NCBI GenBank assembly: GCA_948960675.1
Contig: CARDPF010000051.1
Location: forward strand, 1 to 13,992
DNA: 13,992 nt
DNA from: an uncultured Eisenbergiella sp.
GTDB lineage: Bacteria; Bacillota; Clostridia; Lachnospirales; Lachnospiraceae
Direction of reading: 5' to 3'
The notes under the pieces: model-generated
The model's database searches: none
What the model was told of the DNA's origin: nothing
What the model saw: only the letters and a program-made list of their open reading frames with translations
In this document: positions 1 through 5,647 of the stretch, piece after piece
How the letters are laid out: each line of letters opens with the position of its first letter
Position numbering within the stretch: position 1 is the stretch's first letter
Translations under genes and position numbers: made by a program

Positions 1-161
1 GCCTGTTCCCTGAAAATGTCCGCCTCCTCCAAATCCTCCGACACCAGATACAGCCATACCTGGGAATTCTGGTTCTCTTTAAAAAAAGAGTGGATCGCCG
101 GATAGCAGTAAAAAAGGTTTCTTTTCCCGGTAGTCAGATAGACGTTCATCCGTTCTTTCAT
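1..161 (-). CDS. Partial glycosyltransferase, GT8-like (N-terminus only)
   Basis: Only the first 53 codons are in the window; the gene continues past position 1. The visible protein begins MKERMNVYLTTGKRNLFYCY and goes on with a beta-strand/helix pattern (AIHSFFKENQNSQVWLYLVSEDLEE). This resembles the start of GT8-type transferases: a strand, a helix ending in an Asn-rich turn, then a strand followed by an acidic segment. The DXD motif that would settle the family lies outside the window, so the assignment is tentative. The ATG at 159-161 overlaps the stop of the HAD phosphatase gene as ATGA, implying translational coupling. A GGGAG lies 6 nt upstream of this ATG. An internal ATG at 147-149 (MNVYL) is the alternative start but has a weaker ribosome site. 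By position it is another sugar transferase of the same operon. Confidence 0.5.
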   Translation of the reverse strand, partial: MKERMNVYLTTGKRNLFYCYPAIHSFFKENQNSQVWLYLVSEDLEEADIFREQ

Positions 162-682
162 ATGCCGCTCCCATATACCTTTTCGACGGCCGCCTCCCAT
201 TCCCCCCTGCGCTTTAGCAGATGGGAAATGATATCCCGCACGGCCCCGCAGCCTCCCTTGGCCAAAGACACATAATCGCAGGCGGCCTTGACTTCCTCAC
301 AGGCATCCGCAGGGCAGCCCGCAAACCCGGCCATCCGCATACCGGCCAGATCATTCAAATCGTCCCCCAGATAAGCGATTTCCTCCCAGCCTGTCTGCTG
401 CTCCTTTATAAACTGCAAAAGATAATGCATCTTGTCCTTCTGGTTCTGCACCAGATAGTCCACCCGCATTTCCTGCATTCTTCTGGTTGTCGCCTGACAT
501 TCCCGTCCGGTGAGCACCATGGTCTTCATTCCGACAGCATGCGCTGCAAAAAAACCGGCCGCATCCCTGGTGCAGAATTTCTTGGTTTCGTTGCCATGCT
601 CGTCATAGTAAATGCCCGCATCCGTCATGGTGCCGTCCACGTCGATCACAATATACCGGATCTTTTCTTCCTTATTTCCCAT
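158..682 (-). CDS. KdsC/YrbI-type HAD phosphatase (ulosonic acid phosphate phosphatase-like)
   Basis: A 174-residue protein of the compact C0 HAD family typified by Kdo-8-phosphate phosphatase (KdsC), with the usual length for that family. Visible motifs are motif I DVDGTMTD (nucleophile Asp14, Asp16), the KdsC-like stretch YYDEHGNETKKFCTRDAAGF, motif II TGRE (Thr58), a likely motif III Lys84, motif IV GDDLNDL (Asp107, Asp108, Asp111), and the C-terminal GGxGAVRDI segment. Relatives remove the terminal phosphate from Kdo-8-P or N-acylneuraminate-9-P in the cytoplasm. Here a CMP-sugar synthetase and an aldolase lie upstream in the same operon, so dephosphorylation of a new ulosonic acid phosphate is the natural inference. 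I chose the ATG at 680-682 because GGGGA lies about 6 nt before it. An in-frame ATG at 695-697 would add five residues but has no ribosome site. The stop overlaps the next start by 4 bp. The exact substrate is unknown. Confidence 0.88.
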   Translation of the reverse strand: MGNKEEKIRYIVIDVDGTMTDAGIYYDEHGNETKKFCTRDAAGFFAAHAVGMKTMVLTGRECQATTRRMQEMRVDYLVQNQKDKMHYLLQFIKEQQTGWEEIAYLGDDLNDLAGMRMAGFAGCPADACEEVKAACDYVSLAKGGCGAVRDIISHLLKRRGEWEAAVEKVYGSGI

Positions 683-753
683 CTCGTATCCCCACATTTG
701 CAGCAGCCAGACAAGCCTGCCCTGTTACGGCATCCGCCCGTTAAAGCTTCCCC

Positions 754-1149
754 TCACTTAGGCAGTTTGACCGTAGCCTCCCCACAAATGACACATACAT
801 CATTTTGATTGAAAACCACCGTTTGCAATCTGGCCTTTTTTCGGTTTATGATCTCCACAATGGTAACTTCTGCCCGTATGGTATCGCCGATATAAACCGG
901 CGCCTTAAATTCCATTGTCTGGGACATATAAATGGTTCCCGGCCCCGGCATTTTTGTGCCGATAACCGTCGATATCAAAGAACCCACCAAAAAGCCGTGC
1001 GCAATCCGTCTCCCAAATATGGATTTTTCCGCTTCCCCTTCGTCCATATGGAGGGGATTAAAATCCCCGCTCACTTCGGCAAAATTCCCGATATCCGCTT
1101 CTAAAACTGTTTTCTGTAAATCCGCATATTGCCCAACATAATAATCCAA
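754..1149 (-). CDS. MaoC-like (R)-specific enoyl-CoA hydratase
   Basis: A 131-residue single hot-dog domain. The hydratase-2 signature is clear: SGDFNPLHMDE with Asp29 and His34 where PhaJ-type enzymes carry the catalytic Asp/His pair. It is followed by FGRRIAHGFLVGSL and then MEFKAPVYIGDTIRAEVTI. Family members hydrate trans-2-enoyl-thioesters to (R)-3-hydroxyacyl-thioesters, e.g. crotonyl-CoA to (R)-3-hydroxybutyryl-CoA. Such an enzyme is unexpected in a glycan locus. Because it directly follows an acyltransferase gene (16-bp gap), I infer that it makes an acyl donor for sugar decoration. Dehydration of a sugar intermediate is a less likely alternative. The start codon appears to be TTG (1147-1149): no ATG lies in frame before residue 35, and an in-frame TAG sits at 1171-1173. 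AAAGGA lies about 12 nt upstream, a rather long spacing, so this start is less certain than the domain call. Confidence 0.87.
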   Translation of the reverse strand: MDYYVGQYADLQKTVLEADIGNFAEVSGDFNPLHMDEGEAEKSIFGRRIAHGFLVGSLISTVIGTKMPGPGTIYMSQTMEFKAPVYIGDTIRAEVTIVEIINRKKARLQTVVFNQNDVCVICGEATVKLPK

Positions 1150-1161
1150 ATTTGATGCCCG

Positions 1162-1167
1162 TCCTTT
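1162..1167 (-). promoter_or_regulatory. Ribosome-binding site for a TTG-started gene
   Basis: AAAGGA, overlapping the end of the acyltransferase gene, is the only purine-rich Shine-Dalgarno candidate before the MaoC gene. The 12-nt spacing to the TTG is long, and together with the rare start codon this suggests modest expression of the hydratase relative to its neighbours. This is inferred from sequence only. Confidence 0.4.
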
Positions 1168-1840
1168 ACTCTACATTCCGGACTACCCTCGCCGGTATCC
1201 CCATTACCACCTTTCCATCCTCCACGTCTTTTGTGACCAAGGCCCCCGCCCCCACAATACAATTTTCCCCGATGACAACATTCGGCAAAATATTCGCTGC
1301 CGCCCCTACAGTGGTATTCCTTTTAATATGGGGGCCTCCTACATGCTCCTCATCATAGGCTTCCCGTCCCATGGTATTATCATTGGTAGTGGCTACCAAT
1401 ACGCTGATAAATACATCTTCTTCAATGACCGCATTTCCCGTAATATGGGAATTATCCATAATTTTCGTGCGGTCTCCAATTACCGTATTATAATTAACCG
1501 TAACATTACGGCTGACAATACAATAATTTCCGATTTTGCATTCTTCCCGGATAGAACAATTATCTCCCAATAGCGTATTATGACCGATTACAACGCCGGC
1601 ATATACCGTACACCCCGGACTCAATATACTATTTTCGCCGATAACCGTCTGTTTAAAAACGGTTCCTATTCTCCTCGAAGTACATCCCGGGGCTTTTGGC
1701 GGCCTTCCCACCGTACAATGTTCAAATATCTCCGCCCCGGCTTTAATAAGCGTATCGGGATAAATCACCGCAAAATCATGAATAATTGCCCCATCCTCAA
1801 CAACGGCTCCCTCATAAATCTTGGCATTCTTACTGACCAT
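1166..1840 (-). CDS. Left-handed beta-helix (hexapeptide repeat) acyltransferase
   Basis: A 224-residue protein built almost entirely of hexapeptide repeats ([IV]-G-x-x-x-x), for example VIGENSILSPGCTVYAGVVI, LLGDNCSIREECKIGNYCIV and VIGENCIVGAGALVTKDV. The C-terminal end MGIPARVVRNVE is the standard cap of the LbH sugar O/N-acetyltransferase superfamily. Its middle (EEDVFISVLVATTNDNTMGRE, residues 140-160, then GGPHIKRNTTVGAAANILPN) resembles the loop region of WbpD/WlbB-type N-acetyltransferases acting on nucleotide aminosugars. The substrate cannot be read from sequence. The acyl donor may be acetyl-CoA or, given the adjacent MaoC gene, a 3-hydroxyacyl thioester. Start: ATG with an AGGGAGGAA site 6-7 nt upstream. 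The gene is visibly more AT-rich than its neighbours, with lines at 33-35% GC, suggesting a separate origin. Confidence 0.88.
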   Translation of the reverse strand: MVSKNAKIYEGAVVEDGAIIHDFAVIYPDTLIKAGAEIFEHCTVGRPPKAPGCTSRRIGTVFKQTVIGENSILSPGCTVYAGVVIGHNTLLGDNCSIREECKIGNYCIVSRNVTVNYNTVIGDRTKIMDNSHITGNAVIEEDVFISVLVATTNDNTMGREAYDEEHVGGPHIKRNTTVGAAANILPNVVIGENCIVGAGALVTKDVEDGKVVMGIPARVVRNVE

Positions 1841-1909
1841 AATGGATATTCCTCCCTAGATACGGATACCGGTTGTAACCGTTTAGGCTTGTCGCGCTAT
1901 TATTACCGG
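1841..1909. other. Intergenic gap without a clear signal
   Basis: This 69-bp gap holds the ribosome site of the acyltransferase gene at its low end and a small 12-bp palindrome at 1870-1881 (CGGTTGTAACCG). There is no T-tract on either strand beside the palindrome, so it is not a convincing terminator. No promoter is recognisable. Confidence 0.4.
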
Positions 1910-3487
1910 CTACACAAGATCATACCGCGACGGCGTCAAAAACTCCAGCTGCATAAACGTGCGCAAATCCCCCACAAACTTCCGGATTCTGCTGTTCTCC
2001 TCTTCCCCCTTCGTATGCAAACTTGCCATATGCGCGCTCACATAGTTGGTTTGATTCTCCCCATACCCGTCAAAGCCCGCCAGATATACCTTGGCAGCCC
2101 CGACCTTATACAGCAGACGCAGCAGCATGATCACACAGTTGTCACAGATTCCCTTCTCGCTAAAACTCAACTCGGCATAATTCACCACGTTTGGGGTTTC
2201 GCAGTCCATATTCAGGAGGTTGGAAGTGACCACCGTCCGCCCGGCCTCTATTTTCTCCCGGTTGGACTCATACCTTCTGGCATTGGAAAAAAAGGCGTAA
2301 TCCACCGCAAAATCCTGCGGCACAAAATTGGCGGAAAAAACGATTGGTTCTTCCTTTCCCCTAAATGCATCAATTGTCTGCTTATGTGCCAAAATACTCG
2401 CCCCCGGCGCAATGACCAGCACCTGCCGCCCGGCAACCTGCAGTCCCAGACGCTCCAGCAGGGCCGCGTCGTCCACCTGCACCCCCTGAAATTCCAGATA
2501 CAGCTTTTCAATATAGGCTTTATCAAAAGCGGTTTTCTTATGCGGTGCAATCCGGGAGAGGATCTGGTTGATCTGCTTTGCCCGCAGCCTTCCGGTATCC
2601 AGCAAAAACTCGGAATAATTGCGGTGCAGATTGTATTTTGCCGACAACGCATAGGCGATATTATAACCCCAGGGCTCAATCTGCTTTAATTGCACGATGT
2701 GGTCGTCGATTCCGTCCAGCACCGGATTGACATTGTAGCTGCATCCCTGCGTCTTATTCATATAATCCATGATCAGTTCCATGCAGAGATTGCCCGGCAC
2801 ACGCCCCATCCCCAGCATGGACGCATCTATAATGCTTTCCCTGCCGGTGGCACAGATACCGATATACTCCTGCGCCAGCGAATAGGCCAGCGCCAGGTTT
2901 TCATGCAGGTGCAGGCCGATCACAATGGACTTGTCCAGATTGTGCTCCACCATGGAGTAAATCCGCAGCAAATCCCCTTTCATCATGGAACCGAATGTAT
3001 CCACAATCGAAAACGCGTAGGGCTGGATCCCATTCACCCTTTCCAACAGTTCCAAAATCTGCGCATCGGAATATCCCATGATATTGATGGGATTGCAGGC
3101 CACCTTATAGCCCTTTTCCTTGACTTTTTGGATAAACGCAAGCCCCTCCCCGATATCGTAATCGTGGAAGGTGACACGGATCAGTTCCACCGTTTCCCCG
3201 TCGTAGGGCTCCAGCTTGTCCACGTCATAGGTATTGTGCAGGGCCATCGCACTGAATCTGGTATTGCCCCGCTCTGCCGGTAATATGGCCTTCATCTCCC
3301 CGCAGTTATTAAAAACGCTCTTATTCCGGTCATATTCGCAGTTGCGCAGAAAACCGATCTCCGCAAATTCCACCTGGGATGCTACCAGCTTATTTAAGAT
3401 GCTCTTTATGGTGTCGTACCCAAAATCCCAGTCATTGATATACCCGCCGTCCCGCAACGTACAGTCCAGCAAATGAATCTTAGCCAT
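1910..3487 (-). CDS. DRE-TIM aldolase (4-hydroxy-2-oxovalerate aldolase-like) fused to a Rossmann-like C-terminal domain
   Basis: A 525-residue two-domain protein. Residues 1-245 form an HMGL-like/DRE-TIM barrel. DCTLRDGG (residues 8-15) carries the Arg12-Asp13 pair. HLHEN supplies His193, His195 and Asn197, matching the metal-binding HxH of DmpG/BphI-type aldolases. GMGRVPGNLCMEL (226-238) matches the GMGxGxGN segment of that family. Residues 246-353 resemble the helical tail of such aldolases. Residues 354-525 add an alpha/beta domain: QVLVIAPGASI (355-365), PIVFSANFVPQDFAVDYAFFSNARRYE, and AAKVYLAGFDGYG (464-476). These weakly recall DUF115/MptE or GT42-like folds. DmpG is about 340 residues, so this is a genuine fusion. 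With a CMP-sugar synthetase immediately upstream and no NeuB or KdsA, I infer that it forms a 4-hydroxy-2-oxo acid (3-deoxyulosonate) from an oxo-acid and an aldehyde. Start: ATG with AGGAAAGG about 7 nt upstream. Confidence 0.85.
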   Translation of the reverse strand: MAKIHLLDCTLRDGGYINDWDFGYDTIKSILNKLVASQVEFAEIGFLRNCEYDRNKSVFNNCGEMKAILPAERGNTRFSAMALHNTYDVDKLEPYDGETVELIRVTFHDYDIGEGLAFIQKVKEKGYKVACNPINIMGYSDAQILELLERVNGIQPYAFSIVDTFGSMMKGDLLRIYSMVEHNLDKSIVIGLHLHENLALAYSLAQEYIGICATGRESIIDASMLGMGRVPGNLCMELIMDYMNKTQGCSYNVNPVLDGIDDHIVQLKQIEPWGYNIAYALSAKYNLHRNYSEFLLDTGRLRAKQINQILSRIAPHKKTAFDKAYIEKLYLEFQGVQVDDAALLERLGLQVAGRQVLVIAPGASILAHKQTIDAFRGKEEPIVFSANFVPQDFAVDYAFFSNARRYESNREKIEAGRTVVTSNLLNMDCETPNVVNYAELSFSEKGICDNCVIMLLRLLYKVGAAKVYLAGFDGYGENQTNYVSAHMASLHTKGEEENSRIRKFVGDLRTFMQLEFLTPSRYDLV

Positions 3488-3533
3488 ATTCTACCTTTCC
3501 TTGTGCGCCGCTACGCAGAACCCTCCAAACCGG

Positions 3534-4214
3534 TTAAACCGTGGGCTTCGGATCCTTCATCGCATACAGCGCCCTGGCGATTTCATAATCGTACACATCG
3601 TCGATATCCGCCGCCTCCCGCTTATTCACCAGCAGACGGTACGCCTTTGGCCCATAATTATAATGCCACTCCACAATCTTATCCTTCGGCGCCAGATTGA
3701 TGCCGTTGGTAAAATGATAGAGCATGGGCAGCTGTTCGGAATTCTTATGCTCCAGTCCCATTTTAAAGTTTAAGGGGCCGTTCTCATCCATGAGATACGT
3801 CTGGTAAGGCGCACAGGTAATGAGGGAATCATACCCCTCCTCCAGCTTTTCAAAATACGTCCGGATGGCCTTCTCATACAGATAAGGCTCCACCAACGGG
3901 GAAGTGGCGCAGGCCCACATAATATGGTCGTTTGGCACAACGCCACAGATATATTCCAAAAACATGCCGAAGGGTACGGATTCGTTGGCATATTTTTCGG
4001 GACGCTTCATCGCAGTCACGCCCGCCTGCCTTGCCATCTCCAGCATCTGGTCGGAATCGGAAGAGACGACAATTTCCGTAATGCCCTTCACCTGCTTGAG
4101 CTGTTCCAGCTTATGGGTCAGCAGGTTGGAATCGCCAAAGGGCAGGATGTTTTTGTTGGGAAGCCTGGTGCTGTTTCCTTTTACCGGTACAATGGCCGTA
4201 ATCGTATTGCTCAT
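3534..4214 (-). CDS. CMP-sugar (NeuA/KdsB-like) cytidylyltransferase
   Basis: A 226-residue GT-A-like nucleotidyltransferase of acylneuraminate cytidylyltransferase size. It has the signature IVPVKGNSTRLPNKN at residues 8-22, corresponding to the IPARxGSKxxPxKN CTP-binding loop of NeuA. It also has WACATSPLVEP (100-110, the ATSPL motif) and ADIDDVYDYEIA (202-213), whose Asp203/Asp205 fit the conserved metal-binding DID pair near the C-terminus. The family transfers CMP from CTP to an ulosonic acid such as sialic acid, Kdo or legionaminic acid, and sometimes to other acids. The adjacent aldolase and the KdsC-like phosphatase of the operon support a 2-keto-3-deoxy acid substrate, but which one is unknown. 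Start: ATG at 4212-4214 with GGAGG 8 nt upstream. An ATG 16 codons further out would give a charged tail (MHRHRAFQTKKTEEKN) and lacks family support. Confidence 0.9.
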   Translation of the reverse strand: MSNTITAIVPVKGNSTRLPNKNILPFGDSNLLTHKLEQLKQVKGITEIVVSSDSDQMLEMARQAGVTAMKRPEKYANESVPFGMFLEYICGVVPNDHIMWACATSPLVEPYLYEKAIRTYFEKLEEGYDSLITCAPYQTYLMDENGPLNFKMGLEHKNSEQLPMLYHFTNGINLAPKDKIVEWHYNYGPKAYRLLVNKREAADIDDVYDYEIARALYAMKDPKPTV

Positions 4215-4222
4215 GTTCTTTT

Positions 4223-4227
4223 CCTCC
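4223..4227 (-). promoter_or_regulatory. Ribosome-binding site deciding the cytidylyltransferase start
   Basis: A perfect GGAGG lies 8 nt before the ATG at 4212-4214. It fixes the start 16 codons inside the longest open frame and matches the beginning of the conserved domain. Confidence 0.75.
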
Positions 4228-4268
4228 GTTTTCTTTGTCTGAAACGCTCTGTGTCTATGCATACAAAA

Positions 4269-5633
4269 TCAGGAACCGCCACGCAGCGCGCGGCTGATTT
4301 TACCTATGATCTCCTGTATTTCCTGCTCGCTGGTCAATTCATGGGCATGGGCCTTCTCAATCTCATACACCTGCCCCCGCAGCTTTCTTTGGGAAACCAA
4401 AAAGCCCCACTGCAGCTTTTCATTTTCCAAAAGCCTTTGGTAAAGTCCGTAAAAGGCGTCCACCCGGCACAGCGCTTTCATGATGCGGGTTGATGCGCCA
4501 TAGCCGTGGAAACCGGTTCTCTGCTTGCGGGAAAGCGTATAATAGTCGTCCCGCAAAACCTCCTCCGCCATATCCGCAAACTTGATATAATTGGGCGTCT
4601 CCCAGTCGATCAGGTAAATCTCCTCAATACTCTCTTTGGGGGTGGGAAATTCCTCCTCTTTAGCCGATACTGAAGCGGCAAACTGCTCAAAAGTTGTCAG
4701 CTTTTTGGAATCCGAGATCAGTTTGAGTTCAAACCCTTGCGTCACCGGCAGCGGGAACAAAAGCTGGCACATTTTCCGGGCAAAAAACGCTTCCACCACC
4801 ACGGAACTGTTTCCCGTATAAACCTTATCGCAGGTCACAATCCATTGCTTCACCGATTCCCCCGCAATAATCCGGAAATTGCCACAGGCCTCCTCCAGCT
4901 TTTTGGCCATGACGCTGGGATGTCCCGGATGGGGCCTGAAAATCACAAAATATTCCGGGTGCTGTCTGCAAATCCTCTCCATCCACCCAAGCACCACGCG
5001 CTGGGACTCGCACATAAACCTATAATAGTCCGTCCAGTTATCGCCAAAGCGCCTGCACATGTCCTGTATATAGGCTTCCTCCAGATTGTCCCCAAAATAC
5101 GGGGATGCAAACAAAATTACCTTTTTATCCGTGGGAATCCCATATTTGGCAAACAGTTCTTCCCGGGACAGATAGTACCGGCTCAAGGGCTTACGCAGAA
5201 AATCCATGCCCACATGTCCCGTGAGCTTGACCTTGCGCCTGTCCATATGGGCGGCCTCCAAAAGACGCTTTTCGTTCTGTTTTCCCCAGGAAACCCGCGC
5301 CACATCCTTCCCGATTTCGGTATAGTTTTTAAACGCCCCCTCCCGGGCCTCGTCCTTGGGATAGACAATATTTTCCCACTGCAGGTCAATTACCTTGTCA
5401 AAGGCCACAAAATCCTTCGCGTGCCACTGCAGGGTGTGGTTGTTATAGCACGCCATGGTGCACAGCACTTTGGCGTGATAGACCGGTTTTACCGCCAGGG
5501 CGTTTTGGGCATCGTCGATATAGACAATCTTTGTCCGGTATCCCCTGCGGTCCAGTTCGTATTTCATCAGGCACAGGTTTTCCAGTTCCCGCACCTTATG
5601 CTCATAAACAAATAAAAAATCCAGTTCCGTCAC
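4269..5633 (-). CDS. GT-B transferase with RPHPGH motif (CDP-glycerophosphotransferase / surface-carbohydrate type)
   Basis: A 454-residue soluble protein with two Rossmann-like halves. The C-terminal half has FRPHPGHPS (residues 232-240) and YTGNSSVVVEAFFAR (272-286). These are the two signature elements of the TagB/TagF CDP-glycerol glycerophosphotransferases and of related surface-carbohydrate proteins and KpsC/KpsS-like Kdo transferases. VILFASPYFGDN (172-183) is the strand that opens the nucleotide-binding half. No membrane segment or signal peptide is visible, so it should act on the cytoplasmic face of the membrane. It lies directly upstream of the CMP-sugar synthetase (54-bp gap), which makes it the best candidate for transferring the CMP-activated acid; a polyol-phosphate donor is the alternative. 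The start is GTG (5631-5633) with TAGGAG 8 nt upstream; that site includes the stop codon of the preceding gene. Confidence 0.75.
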   Translation of the reverse strand: MTELDFLFVYEHKVRELENLCLMKYELDRRGYRTKIVYIDDAQNALAVKPVYHAKVLCTMACYNNHTLQWHAKDFVAFDKVIDLQWENIVYPKDEAREGAFKNYTEIGKDVARVSWGKQNEKRLLEAAHMDRRKVKLTGHVGMDFLRKPLSRYYLSREELFAKYGIPTDKKVILFASPYFGDNLEEAYIQDMCRRFGDNWTDYYRFMCESQRVVLGWMERICRQHPEYFVIFRPHPGHPSVMAKKLEEACGNFRIIAGESVKQWIVTCDKVYTGNSSVVVEAFFARKMCQLLFPLPVTQGFELKLISDSKKLTTFEQFAASVSAKEEEFPTPKESIEEIYLIDWETPNYIKFADMAEEVLRDDYYTLSRKQRTGFHGYGASTRIMKALCRVDAFYGLYQRLLENEKLQWGFLVSQRKLRGQVYEIEKAHAHELTSEQEIQEIIGKISRALRGGS

Positions 5634-5641
5634 GTTTCCCG

Positions 5642-5647
5642 CTCCTA
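5642..5647 (-). promoter_or_regulatory. Ribosome-binding site overlapping the upstream stop codon
   Basis: TAGGAG serves as both the TAG stop of the GT4 gene (5645-5647) and the Shine-Dalgarno of the following GTG-started gene, 8 nt away. Ribosomes ending the first gene finish on the initiation signal of the second, so the two are probably translationally coupled. Confidence 0.6.

Noticed and set aside
1870..1881. Possible terminator hairpin between the aldolase and acyltransferase genes
   Set aside because: The stem is only 4-5 bp and no T-tract follows it on either strand.
1580..2689. 369-codon plus-strand open frame
   Set aside because: It is antisense to the aldolase and acyltransferase genes, lacks any recognisable domain, and its composition (runs of His, Arg, Pro, Leu) is that of a shadow frame.
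158..4214. A standard Kdo or sialic acid operon
   Set aside because: The cytidylyltransferase and phosphatase fit, but no KdsA, NeuB or NeuC-type protein is present, and the aldolase belongs to a different family.
4737..5615. 292-codon plus-strand open frame
   Set aside because: Antisense to the RPHPGH transferase, whose motifs are clear; no ribosome site or domain supports it.
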